A stretch of 63,876 nucleotides of DNA from JALTBU01 sp964410645 (GTDB taxonomy: Bacteria > Campylobacterota > Campylobacteria > Campylobacterales > Nautiliaceae), in contig CAYPHV010000003.1 in assembly GCA_964410645.1 (NCBI GenBank), positions 1 to 63,876 on the forward strand, in the 5' to 3' direction. The notes under the pieces are model-generated. The model worked only from the letters and a program-made list of their open reading frames with translations, ran no database searches and was not told where the DNA came from. Shown here piece after piece: positions 43,911 to 52,249 of the stretch. The number at the start of each line of letters is the position of its first letter. Position 1 is the first letter of the stretch. The position numbers and the translations under genes are program-made.

Positions 43911-43942
43911 ATTTACTCCTTTGTTTAAGTTTTTATATTATA

Positions 43943-44701
43943 TCAAAAATGCATATGATAATGTGAGTGAATAAATTTTTTATGTTTATGTTTATGTTTA
44001 TGTATTAAATTTGCATTGATTAATGTTTCAACATCGTCCATAAGTTTTTCCATATCTCCGTCATAAATTTTCTTATGATTTTCATTTAATACAATTGCCC
44101 TGTCGGTTGTTTCATAAGCAACACTCAAATCATGAGTTGCCAGAATAATAGTTTTATCAAGTTCTAATAAAAAATCAATAAACCAGCCGGTTGTTTTCGG
44201 ATCCATAGCGGTTGTAGGTTCGTCCAAAAATAAAATTTCAGGCTCATAAACCAAAATGGAAGCCAACATTACTTTTTGTTTTTCTCCTCCGCTTAAATTA
44301 ATCGGAGATTTTTTAAGATATTTTTCTACTCCGAATTTTTTAGAAATTTCCATTACCCTTTCTTCAATATGGTCAAATCCGAATTCTTTGAGCGAAAATG
44401 CTATTTCGTCATAAACAGTCGGATTAAAAATCATAGAATCGGGATTTTGAAACAATATACCTATTTTAGGCCGTATTTTTTTTTCCAATTTTTTATTAAC
44501 TTTTTTATTTTCAAAATAATATTCGCCTTTTTTAGGGAAATAAAGTGCTGCTAAAATTCTAAGAAGTGTAGATTTACCGCTCCCGTTGTTTCCGAGTAAG
44601 GATATTTTTTCGTTTTTTTTAATATCAAAACTTACCTGATCAACTGCCGGATAATCCTCATAATAATATGTAATATTTTTTAAACTAATTAAATTTTGCA
44701 T
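43943..44701 (-). CDS. cbiO: Nickel/cobalt ECF transporter ATPase CbiO/NikO
   Basis: 252-residue ABC ATPase of an energy-coupling-factor importer. Walker A LLGNNGSGKSTLL, signature LSGGEKQKVML, Walker B ILFLDEPTTAMD and H-loop ILATHD are intact. The last ~18 residues are a His-rich tail (HKHKHKHKK followed by HSHYHMHF), uncommon in generic CbiO and consistent with nickel handling on the cytosolic side. It is upstream of hypB in the same direction. Confidence 0.9.
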   Translation of the reverse strand: MQNLISLKNITYYYEDYPAVDQVSFDIKKNEKISLLGNNGSGKSTLLRILAALYFPKKGEYYFENKKVNKKLEKKIRPKIGILFQNPDSMIFNPTVYDEIAFSLKEFGFDHIEERVMEISKKFGVEKYLKKSPINLSGGEKQKVMLASILVYEPEILFLDEPTTAMDPKTTGWFIDFLLELDKTIILATHDLSVAYETTDRAIVLNENHKKIYDGDMEKLMDDVETLINANLIHKHKHKHKKFIHSHYHMHF

Positions 44702-44718
44702 TTTTATTTCCTGTTTTC

Positions 44719-45282
44719 TTACTTTTTATTGTCAAAAAATCCTCTGGCTTTCATGGCAAGCGTCCGTTCGTTTGCATCATATAATGCTTTATTTAAAAAA
44801 AATTCAAATGTTCTTGTTATAAACTTAGGGTCTTTATCCGTTAATTTTAAAACCCTGCTTTTAAATGCCAGTTTAAAATCCTCGTAAGTTTTTTTATAAG
44901 AAAAAATCTGGGAAAGTGTAATCGTTGTTAAATATCCCAAATCTTTTGAAAAAGCCATAAACTGTACGGGAGAAATTGTAGCAAAAAACCAGAAAACAAA
45001 ATATGTAAGGGAATAAACTTTAAGATTAATATATAAAATATAGTGCCACGGAGAAAAATGCTCAATAAAAGCCATTATAATATAGCCTAAACTGACACCT
45101 GAATTAAAAACAATAATCGATTTTATTACTCTTATATTAAATCTGAAGATTTTTTTAAAAGAAACAATCCATAAGAATAATATACCGACTGATATAAATT
45201 CAATATGTTTTAAACTGAGTAAAAGAAAAAAAGTTAGAATAAAAAATATTCTAGCTATTATTATTTTTTTTATTTTTAACAA
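44719..45282 (-). CDS. cbiQ: ECF transporter transmembrane subunit CbiQ/NikQ
   Basis: 187-residue T component, shorter than usual (~220-250). Four to five membrane helices precede the coupling region, where the family ARG motif appears as TLAMKARGFFDNKK at the C-terminus. It links the CbiM substrate unit to CbiO. The predicted TTG start overlaps the preceding gene by 32 bases and has a weak ribosome site; ATA or a further internal start is possible. Confidence 0.82.
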   Translation of the reverse strand: MLKIKKIIIARIFFILTFFLLLSLKHIEFISVGILFLWIVSFKKIFRFNIRVIKSIIVFNSGVSLGYIIMAFIEHFSPWHYILYINLKVYSLTYFVFWFFATISPVQFMAFSKDLGYLTTITLSQIFSYKKTYEDFKLAFKSRVLKLTDKDPKFITRTFEFFLNKALYDANERTLAMKARGFFDNKK

Positions 45283-45568
45283 TAAATTTTCCTATCAAAA
45301 ATAAAATTGCAAAAACAACAATACTTCCAACTATTGCACTTATATAATATCCTACTACATCATTCGCCCCCGGAAGAGAATAATCCGGAAGCAAAGGATG
45401 GGCCAATTGTGGAAAATTAGCCAGTCCTTTTGGAACAAATCCTAATGTTTTTTTATAATAACTCGGATCCCATTCCCCAAAAGCGGGTGCGCTTGTTAAA
45501 AGTCCAAGAGGTACCAAAGCTATCATTATACCCAAAAATATCAAAGCAATTTTTACTTTTTTATTCAT
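45251..45568 (-). CDS. NikN-like auxiliary subunit of the nickel ECF transporter
   Basis: 105 residues with an N-terminal membrane helix (IALIFLGIMIALVPLGLL), a periplasmic loop containing TSAPAFGEWDPSYYKK, and a C-terminal helix. This two-helix build and the AFGEW loop match the NikN/CbiN/PDGLE-type component that joins NikM. It overlaps the cbiM stop by 4 bases. Presence of a NikN-like rather than classical CbiN form favours nickel as substrate. Confidence 0.7.
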   Translation of the reverse strand: MNKKVKIALIFLGIMIALVPLGLLTSAPAFGEWDPSYYKKTLGFVPKGLANFPQLAHPLLPDYSLPGANDVVGYYISAIVGSIVVFAILFLIGKFIVKNKKNNNS

Positions 45569-46218
45569 GCCGCAGCCTCCTGTTTTTTTTCTCTTTTTTT
45601 AAGAAAAGAATAAACAATTTGTGTAAATACACCGTCTACCACCCCGAAAACTCCTAAATGCGCTGCCATCATACCGGGAATTGACACACTAAGTCCAAAT
45701 GGAAAATACAGAGGATGTCCGGTGGCAGTATGCCAAAATATCGGTTGAATTCCGAGAATTATAGAATCGCTGAAAGCGGCTACATTAATAGAAATATATC
45801 CGGCTAAAAACGGTGCAAATTTTGTTTTGTTTTGTAACCACTTAAAAACATAATAACCAACAAATGCGGCAATAAACGCCATATCAAACGAATTTACAGC
45901 CCAGGTACTTATTCCGCCGTCTCCAAACACTACCGCTTGGATTAATAAAACAAACGAAACAGAAATAAAAGCAATCCAGGGGTCAAACATTATAGCGATC
46001 AGGGCCGTTCCTATTGCATGACCGCTAGTTCCTCCAGGAACAGGCACATTAAACATCATAATTAAAAAACTGAGAGCACTTAATGTCCCAAGCAGTGGCA
46101 GGGTTTTTTCATCCAGTGTTTCTTTTAATTTTTTAAATCCGTATGCCCACAGAGGCACCATTATCGCATAACTTACAGCAACAGTTGTAGGGGAAAGATA
46201 ACCATCAGGTATATGCAT
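45565..46218 (-). CDS. cbiM: Nickel/cobalt ECF transporter substrate subunit CbiM/NikM
   Basis: 217-residue integral membrane S component. The N-terminal MHIPDGYLSP is the hallmark metal-binding start, with His2 and the terminal amine as ligands. GGTSGHAIGTALIA and FGDGGISTWAVNSFDMAF complete the family pattern. First gene of the minus-strand series running to ubiE. AAAGGAGTT precedes the ATG, and the shared 68-bp promoter element lies 30 bp upstream. Nickel is favoured over cobalt from the hyp context. Confidence 0.92.
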   Translation of the reverse strand: MHIPDGYLSPTTVAVSYAIMVPLWAYGFKKLKETLDEKTLPLLGTLSALSFLIMMFNVPVPGGTSGHAIGTALIAIMFDPWIAFISVSFVLLIQAVVFGDGGISTWAVNSFDMAFIAAFVGYYVFKWLQNKTKFAPFLAGYISINVAAFSDSIILGIQPIFWHTATGHPLYFPFGLSVSIPGMMAAHLGVFGVVDGVFTQIVYSFLKKREKKQEAAA

Positions 46219-46247
46219 TTTAACTCCTTTTATTTTTTTGTAATTGA

Positions 46248-46315
46248 ATTATAACTTATAAACTTAAAAAAGACTTAAATATTCTTTTTTCTTATATAAT
46301 TATGGAACTAAAATT
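46248..46315 (-). promoter_or_regulatory. 68-bp promoter element, copy A, upstream of cbiM
   Basis: Identical in 62 of 68 positions to 49093-49160. Read on the minus strand it begins at the fecE stop and contains the conserved TAGTTCCATAATTATA. Two TTTAAGT direct repeats spaced 11 bp then end in a TATAAT -10 box 30 bp before cbiM. The direct repeats in place of a -35 box suggest an activator site; the upstream conserved block may be a second operator. Confidence 0.7.
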
Positions 46316-47063
46316 AGCAGATAATTACAGGAAAGTCTTTATAAAAGCAAATATCTACATTAACATTATAAATATCTTTTAGAATTTTTTCATTTATTTC
46401 ATTTTTTTTGCATTCATATTTAATTATACCGTCTTTCATAAAAAGTAATCTATCTGAATATTTCAAAGAAAGATTAATATCATGGATAATAATTATGGTT
46501 ATTAATTTTTTCTCTTTTGTAATTTGTTTTATAAGATTAAGTATTTCTATTTGATTTTTTAAATCAAGATTATTTGTTGGTTCATCAAGTAATAATATTT
46601 TACTCTCCTGCACAATAGCCCGGGCAATTGCAATTTTTTGAAATTCTCCTCCGCTTAACTCATTTATATTTTTACTTTTAAAATTATTTAAATCCAGTTT
46701 TTCTATTATTTCATTTACTTTATCAATATCTTTTTTCTTGGGAAAAAAATTAAAATAAGGTTTTCTTCCAAGCATTAAATAATCATATACATTCAAATCG
46801 GTAATATCGTTTTTTTGAGATACATAGCCGACTGTTTTGGCAAATTCTTTTAATTTTAATTTGTTTAAATCTTTCTCATTTAAATAAACAGTACCTTTTA
46901 AAGGTTTTAATATTTTTGCTATATTTTTAAGCAATGTGGATTTTCCGGCTCCGTTTTTTCCCAAAATAGAAACCATTTCTCCTTTTTTAGCTCCAAAAGT
47001 AATATTTTGTAATATTTTTGAACTTTTATAAGAAAAATTTAGACTATTTATTTTTAATTTCAT
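46314..47063 (-). CDS. FecE-type ABC transporter ATPase
   Basis: 249-residue ATPase of the iron-siderophore/B12/haem importer family. Walker A ILGKNGAGKSTLL, signature LSGGEFQKIAIA, Walker B ILLLDEPTNNLD and H-loop IIIHDINLSL are intact. ATG at 47063 is chosen because AGGAGATAAA precedes it and it follows the permease stop by one base. Its 3' end touches the 68-bp promoter element of the nickel ECF operon. Substrate is probably nickel or a nickel chelate by context, but iron or B12 cannot be excluded. Confidence 0.88.
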   Translation of the reverse strand: MKLKINSLNFSYKSSKILQNITFGAKKGEMVSILGKNGAGKSTLLKNIAKILKPLKGTVYLNEKDLNKLKLKEFAKTVGYVSQKNDITDLNVYDYLMLGRKPYFNFFPKKKDIDKVNEIIEKLDLNNFKSKNINELSGGEFQKIAIARAIVQESKILLLDEPTNNLDLKNQIEILNLIKQITKEKKLITIIIIHDINLSLKYSDRLLFMKDGIIKYECKKNEINEKILKDIYNVNVDICFYKDFPVIIC

Positions 47064-47064
47064 T

Positions 47065-48009
47065 TTATCTCCTGTGACTTTTAAACAATAGATACAAAAA
47101 TATAGGAGCACCGATAAAAGATGTAAAAATTCCAACCGGAATAACCACAGGAGAAAGAATGGTTCTTGAAACATCATCTGCAATAAGTAGTAAAATAGCT
47201 CCAATGACAGCGCTTAAAGGAAAAATATATTTAAAATTTGAATTATTTAATATTATTTTTGCAATATGTGGAGCTATTAAACCTATAAAACCTATAATTC
47301 CGAAATATGCCACGCAGATTGAAGTCAAAATTGTTACCAAAATTAAAGAAACAAATAAAATTTTATTTTTATTAACCCCTATGTTTTCAGATTCTTTTAT
47401 ATTAAGAGCATTAAAATCCCAGGATTTTAAATAAAAAAATATAAAAAAAACTAAAAACATAGTTCCTAAAACAATTAATTCTTGAAAATTACCTCTTCCC
47501 AAATCCCCAAAACTCCAATTAATTATAGCTGAAAGTTGTGTTTCATCGGAAAAATATTGTAAAAACATACTGCCGGAAGAATAAAGGGCACTAAAAGCAA
47601 CACCTGCCAAAATCAGTGATTCGGCTGCAAAATTTTTCATTATCCCAAAAAGCAATATAAAAATCATATCGCTCAGTGCGCCTAAAAAAGCACTTTCAAT
47701 TAAAAACATATTATTAAAAAAAACAACTGCTATACTGACCCCGAATAGTGCCCCGTGGGAAATGCCCAAAGTAAAAGGGGAAGCCAAGGGATTTTTTAAT
47801 ACTGTTTGCATAACAGTACCGGCAATACCTAAACTTGCTCCACAAATTATTGCACTCAAAATTCTCGGAAGTCTTATGTTAAAAAGAATAAAATGATTTT
47901 GATTATGTAAAAACAAATCTTTTAAAGAAACAGTAAAATCACCTATCTTTAATGAAAAAAAGACTAAAATAATCAACAGAATAAAAAATAATAATATTTT
48001 TTTATTCAT
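47065..48009 (-). CDS. FecD/BtuC-type ABC transporter permease
   Basis: 314-residue permease with about ten membrane helices. Family marks include RLPRILSAIICGASLGIAGT near residue 48, NPLASPFTLGISHGALFG, GFIGLIAPHIAKIIL (the cytosolic coupling loop) and the C-terminal IPVGIFTSFIGAPIFLYLL. It works with the FecE-type ATPase and FecB-type binding protein. It overlaps the binding-protein gene by 8 bases. Confidence 0.9.
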   Translation of the reverse strand: MNKKILLFFILLIILVFFSLKIGDFTVSLKDLFLHNQNHFILFNIRLPRILSAIICGASLGIAGTVMQTVLKNPLASPFTLGISHGALFGVSIAVVFFNNMFLIESAFLGALSDMIFILLFGIMKNFAAESLILAGVAFSALYSSGSMFLQYFSDETQLSAIINWSFGDLGRGNFQELIVLGTMFLVFFIFFYLKSWDFNALNIKESENIGVNKNKILFVSLILVTILTSICVAYFGIIGFIGLIAPHIAKIILNNSNFKYIFPLSAVIGAILLLIADDVSRTILSPVVIPVGIFTSFIGAPIFLYLLFKSHRR

Positions 48010-49030
48010 TTAGCTCCAATTTTTTAAAACCGCCGAAAAATCTGGCCATTTGTTGATAGCAAGGTTTTCCAAGTAAAAATTTATATAATTCATTTGCTTT
48101 TTTTATAGGATTTATATTTTTAAATTTATCCGGAAATACAACTTTTCCTATAAAATAAGTATCTGCATAAGCCGTTGCTATGTTTGTCATATACAAATTG
48201 TATGGCAAAACACCATAAACTTCATGATTTTTTATTGCATTTAAATTTTTAAAATTTCTAATTTCTTTTTTTACTATTTTCAAGCCTGATTCATCTAAGA
48301 ATATAATATCCGGATTTGCTTTGTATAACGCTTCTTTGGAAATAAAAACCTGAGATTTTGCATTTGCTTTAATTACATTTTCTATTCCAATTAACTTAAA
48401 AGGAGGAAAATTAGGCATTGTAGATGTTATACCGTGGATTCCTTTAAAAGCAACTGCTCCGATATAAATTTTTTTATTTGTTTTTGAAATTCTATTTTTC
48501 AAATCTTTATTTGTTTTAGTTAAAAATTCTTTTAATTTCTCAGCTCTTTTTTTATTGTGAATAATTTTTCCGATAAGATTTAGAGAATAAAATAATTTAT
48601 CATTTGCAAATGTTCCTATTTTTCCATAACTCAATACAATTACTGGAATATGTGTTTTGTTTTGAATATTATCAGCTTGAGAAGTGTTAATATATCCTGC
48701 AAAAATTACATCCGGTTTTAAAGCAATAATTTGTTCCAAATCTGGATTTGGATTTGGCCCGCCCATTCCAATTACCGGAAGTTTTGCAAGCTTTGGATGA
48801 GTTAGCATATAAGGTTTTAAATGATAAAAAGAAGATTTTTCTTTTTTTTCAATACCTACAACTTTATTACTACCTTGCATATAAATAACCAGTCTCAAAG
48901 CACCGGGGCCTATGGCAATAACTCTACTTACATTATCTGATATGTTTACAACTCTTCCCAGTGAATCTTTAATTGTTAGTGAAAATGCTGTTACAAAACT
49001 AATTAAAATTAAAATTATTTTTTTAAACAT
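48002..49030 (-). CDS. FecB/BtuF-type periplasmic metal-chelate binding protein
   Basis: 342 residues with a signal peptide (FKKIILILISFVTAFSLTI) and the two-lobed cluster A-III fold: RVIAIGPGALRLVIYMQG, DLEQIIALKPDVIFAG, and a late KANPDIIFLDES. No lipobox is present. A homologous FecDE-type system imports nickel in some Helicobacter. A nickel role is inferred here from the promoter element shared with the nickel ECF operon. Confidence 0.87.
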   Translation of the reverse strand: MFKKIILILISFVTAFSLTIKDSLGRVVNISDNVSRVIAIGPGALRLVIYMQGSNKVVGIEKKEKSSFYHLKPYMLTHPKLAKLPVIGMGGPNPNPDLEQIIALKPDVIFAGYINTSQADNIQNKTHIPVIVLSYGKIGTFANDKLFYSLNLIGKIIHNKKRAEKLKEFLTKTNKDLKNRISKTNKKIYIGAVAFKGIHGITSTMPNFPPFKLIGIENVIKANAKSQVFISKEALYKANPDIIFLDESGLKIVKKEIRNFKNLNAIKNHEVYGVLPYNLYMTNIATAYADTYFIGKVVFPDKFKNINPIKKANELYKFLLGKPCYQQMARFFGGFKKLELNE

Positions 49031-49065
49031 ATTAACTCCTTTAAATTAATTTATATCCCCAAAAG

Positions 49066-49099
49066 AAGGGATTTTTTAAAATGGTCAATGACATTATAA
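49066..49099. repeat. 34-bp imperfect direct repeat, copy 1
   Basis: AAGGGATTTT...TCAA...ATTATAA, matching 49180-49213 at 27 of 34 positions with no gap. It runs into the start of promoter element copy B and lies in the leader of the binding-protein gene. Confidence 0.45.
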
Positions 49100-49160
49100 A
49101 ATATAAACTTAAAAAAGACTTAAAATTTATTTTTTCTTGTATAATTATGGAACTAAAATT
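49093..49160 (-). promoter_or_regulatory. 68-bp promoter element, copy B, upstream of the FecB-type gene
   Basis: Second copy of the element at 46248-46315. On the minus strand it carries the same TAGTTCCATAATTATA block, two TTTAAGT repeats 11 bp apart, and a TATAAT box about 63 bp before the binding-protein gene. Flanking bases outside the 68 bp do not match copy A. Confidence 0.7.
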
Positions 49161-49179
49161 TTGTTTGAGGAAAAAAGGA

Positions 49180-49213
49180 AAGGGATTTTCTAAAAAGTTC
49201 AAACGAATTATAA
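49180..49213. repeat. 34-bp imperfect direct repeat, copy 2
   Basis: Second copy of the 49066-49099 sequence, on the other side of promoter element B and 39 bp before the transposase-derived gene. The pair brackets the element. Confidence 0.45.
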
Positions 49214-49252
49214 TTCATTATTCTTAATATTAGCTTAAAATAAAGGATAAAA

Positions 49253-49870
49253 ATGAGCTGTATCTATTGCGGTCATTATATTTTATATAAACTTAAAAAC
49301 GGGTATTATAAATGTGCGAAATGTAAAAGAAAATTTTCTCCTAAAAAATTAGAGAGAAAAGCGCAGATATTGAAAGGATTTTTGGATGAACTGGTGCCTA
49401 AAAAAATTGCTGAAAAATATAATATTTCTTATGCCACAGTGGTTAAAGAAATAAAACATATAAGAAAAGTTATTACTATGAAATGTGAAAATGAGTTTTT
49501 AAAAAAGCAGGAAATAAAGGAATTTGAAGAATATCTTTATATTCCGAAAACAAATAAAAAAAATATAGATTCAATATATAAGGCACAAAATTTTTTAACT
49601 ATAGATTACGGAGATAAGATTTATAATATATTGCTCAGTGATATGAAAAATTATGATAATTTAGATGTAAATGAGATACATTCAATTCTTAGACAAAATA
49701 GAATTATTAAAATTTATGAGAAAAAAAATATAAAACTTTTTTGGGAATATTTTGAAAATTTTATTACAAAATTTAACGGTGTAAATAAAAATAATTTTTT
49801 TTATTACCTTAAAGAAGCAGAATTTAGATTTAACAAATATAAGTTAAAAGTTGAAGATATCGTTCGTTAA
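49253..49870 (+). CDS. Transposase-derived zinc-ribbon/HTH protein (IS1595-like, lacking visible DDE core)
   Basis: 205 residues. An N-terminal zinc ribbon (CIYCGHYI...CAKCKRKF) is followed by a helix-turn-helix (PKKIAEKYNISYATVVKEIK). The end, KFNGVNKNNFFYYLKEAEFRFN, is the C-terminal signature of IS1595-type transposases (first 20 residues: KFNGVNKNNFFYYLKEAEFR). The segment between is far too short for the usual DDE domain and shows no clear catalytic triad. There are no terminal inverted repeats around it. It looks like a domesticated transposase, possibly a DNA-binding regulator of the adjoining metal-uptake genes. AAAGGATAAAA precedes the ATG. Confidence 0.7.
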   Translation: MSCIYCGHYILYKLKNGYYKCAKCKRKFSPKKLERKAQILKGFLDELVPKKIAEKYNISYATVVKEIKHIRKVITMKCENEFLKKQEIKEFEEYLYIPKTNKKNIDSIYKAQNFLTIDYGDKIYNILLSDMKNYDNLDVNEIHSILRQNRIIKIYEKKNIKLFWEYFENFITKFNGVNKNNFFYYLKEAEFRFNKYKLKVEDIVR

Positions 49871-49954
49871 TTGTGCATTACAATATAAAAAAATCAAAAT
49901 TAAATAAAAATTTTACATTTTAACCTTATTTTAATTATATTGTATTATACTTTT

Positions 49955-49975
49955 ATTGCTCAAATATTGCTCAAA
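49955..49975. repeat. Tandem 10-bp repeat upstream of hypF
   Basis: ATTGCTCAAA occurs at 49955-49964 and again at 49966-49975, an 11-bp period. It lies in the 181-bp region before hypF, followed by AAAAGCTTTT. It is a candidate operator; no regulator is known. A TATAAT box lies further downstream near 50019-50026. Confidence 0.35.
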
Positions 49976-50051
49976 AGCTTTTTCATTTTTTCTCCTTTTT
50001 TATTTTTCCCTCCTTTTATATTTGTTATAATTTTCTTTAAAAAGGTATATT

Positions 50052-52217
50052 TTGAGAGCAAAAATTTTTATAGAAGGAATAGTACAGGGTGTTGGTTTTA
50101 GACCTTTTGTATATAAATTGGCAAAGGAATTTAATCTAAACGGATATGTACTAAACACGGGAAGTGGTGTAATTATAGAAGCAGAAGGTGAAAATTTGAA
50201 TGAATTTATAGAATCTATTAAAACAAGAAAACCTCCTTTATCCAAAATTGAAAAAATAGATATTAAATTTTTAGAAAATGCCGGATTTAACAGTTTTGAA
50301 ATAAAATTTTCTCAAAATTCATCTAAAACAACATTTATTTCTCCAGATATTTCAGTTTGTGAAGACTGTTTAAAAGAAATGTATGATAAAAATAACAGAA
50401 GATATTTATATCCTTTTATAAATTGTACAAACTGCGGTCCAAGATATACTATAATCGAAAACATTCCATATGACCGAAAAAATACTTCTATGAAAAAATT
50501 TAAGATGTGCAAAAAGTGTGAAGCAGAATATATAAGTCCAATGGACAGGAGATATCATGCACAGCCTATCAGCTGCTACGAGTGTGGGCCTAAATTAAAT
50601 GTAAAATGTAAAATGAAAAATAATAAATGGGAAGAAATTAAATTTAAAGAAGAAATAGAAAAAATAAAATTTATTGCTAAAAAAATAAAAGAAGGTAAAA
50701 TTGTCGCGATTAAAGGTCTTGGAGGATTTCATCTGGTATGCGACGCCTCTTTGGAAGAAAGCGTAAATGAACTTAGAAGAAGAAAAAGAAGACAATATAA
50801 ACCGTTTGCCATGATGTTTAAAAATATTGAAATGATAAAAAAATATGCCAAATTCGGTGAAAAAGAAAAAGAGTTAATTCTTTCAAACAACAGACCGATT
50901 GTAATTGTTGAAAAACTAAAAGAGTTGAAAGGAATTGCTCCGGATATAAACAGATACGGTGTGTTTTTACCTTATACCCCCGTTCATTATCTTTTGTTTG
51001 ATTTTTTGGATAATCCGATAGTTGCTACAAGTGCAAATATTTCGAACGAACCTATAATCACAAACAGCGGTGAATTAATTAAAAAATTGGGAAACGTGGT
51101 AGATTTCATTTTGGATTATGACAGGGATATTATAAATGCATGCGATGACAGTGTAACCGAAACTTTTGACAATAAAACTATAACAATGCGGCTTGCAAGG
51201 GGATTTGCTCCGTTTAGTATAAAAACGGATACATCAAAACAAAAAATTTTGGCCTTGGGCGCGAATCAAAAATCTACTATAACACTGGCTTTTGAAGATA
51301 ATTTAATTCTTTCTCCGCATATTGGGGATTTAAATACCGTTGATTCTACCAAATATTTTGAAAGAACAATAAATACATTCAAAAGGCTTTATAATTTTGA
51401 CGAAGATATTATCATCTGTGATAAACATCCATATTATGAATCTGTAAAGTGGGCTAAAAAACAAAATAAAAAGATGATTCAAGTTCAGCATCATTTCGCC
51501 CATATTTTAAGTGTAATGCTGGAATATAATTTAAAAGGCAATTTTTTAGCTTTTGCTTTTGACGGTACCGGACTAGGAGATGACGGAAGCATATGGGGCG
51601 GAGAAGTTTTTACTGTAAACAGACACACTTATGAAAGACGCCGTCATATTAAATATTTTAAACTTATAGGTGTAGAGAATGCCATCAAAAATCCTGCCAA
51701 TATGGCTGTTGGTTTAATTGACGATAAAATAGCCCAAAATTATAAAAATTATAAATTGGCAAAAACACTTAAAAATGCCGATTTTCCGCTTACTTCATCA
51801 GCCGGAAGAGTATTTGATATGACAGCTTTTCTCGGAGGATTTTGTGAAAGGAACGAATATGAGGGATTTTCAGGTCTTTTAATCGAAAAATATTATAATG
51901 AAAATATTAAAAAGTATATTGATTTGGGAACAGATGAAGAAATAGATATTGTTCCGCTTTTAAATTTTGCTGCAAAAAACAGGGGAAATTTAGAACTGAT
52001 TTCAAGTGTATTTTTAAATTCTCTTGCCAATTTAATAGAAAAAACAGCAAAAAATTATGATTTGCCCGTGATTCTTACAGGAGGGGTTTTTCAAAATAAA
52101 ACTTTAATGAAACTTGTTTTTAAAAAACTTAAAAATGTTTATTTTAATTCTAAAATTCCTATAAATGACGGGGGTATAAGCGTAGGACAGGCTGCATATG
52201 GAATATGGAATTTGTAA
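50052..52217 (+). CDS. hypF: Carbamoyltransferase HypF
   Basis: 721-residue enzyme making the carbamoyl group that becomes cyanide on the NiFe iron. Domains in order: acylphosphatase (GIVQGVGFRPFVYKLA), two zinc fingers (CEDC...CTNCGPRY and CKKC...CYECGPK), YrdC-like (KGLGGFHLVCDA), and Kae1-like with VQHHFAHILSVM and LTGGVFQNKTLM. The TTG start is correctly spaced from AAAAAGG. It lies apart from the other hyp genes, facing the opposite way. Confidence 0.97.
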   Translation: MRAKIFIEGIVQGVGFRPFVYKLAKEFNLNGYVLNTGSGVIIEAEGENLNEFIESIKTRKPPLSKIEKIDIKFLENAGFNSFEIKFSQNSSKTTFISPDISVCEDCLKEMYDKNNRRYLYPFINCTNCGPRYTIIENIPYDRKNTSMKKFKMCKKCEAEYISPMDRRYHAQPISCYECGPKLNVKCKMKNNKWEEIKFKEEIEKIKFIAKKIKEGKIVAIKGLGGFHLVCDASLEESVNELRRRKRRQYKPFAMMFKNIEMIKKYAKFGEKEKELILSNNRPIVIVEKLKELKGIAPDINRYGVFLPYTPVHYLLFDFLDNPIVATSANISNEPIITNSGELIKKLGNVVDFILDYDRDIINACDDSVTETFDNKTITMRLARGFAPFSIKTDTSKQKILALGANQKSTITLAFEDNLILSPHIGDLNTVDSTKYFERTINTFKRLYNFDEDIIICDKHPYYESVKWAKKQNKKMIQVQHHFAHILSVMLEYNLKGNFLAFAFDGTGLGDDGSIWGGEVFTVNRHTYERRRHIKYFKLIGVENAIKNPANMAVGLIDDKIAQNYKNYKLAKTLKNADFPLTSSAGRVFDMTAFLGGFCERNEYEGFSGLLIEKYYNENIKKYIDLGTDEEIDIVPLLNFAAKNRGNLELISSVFLNSLANLIEKTAKNYDLPVILTGGVFQNKTLMKLVFKKLKNVYFNSKIPINDGGISVGQAAYGIWNL

Positions 52218-52249
52218 ACTTGATATAATTTTATAAAAAAAGGATTGCC

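Noticed and set aside
46219..46247. Cobalamin riboswitch before cbiM
   Set aside because: Only ~23-30 bases separate the likely transcription start from the gene, too short for a B12 riboswitch.
49253..49870. Active insertion sequence
   Set aside because: No terminal inverted repeats or target duplications visible, and the coding region lacks space for a DDE domain.
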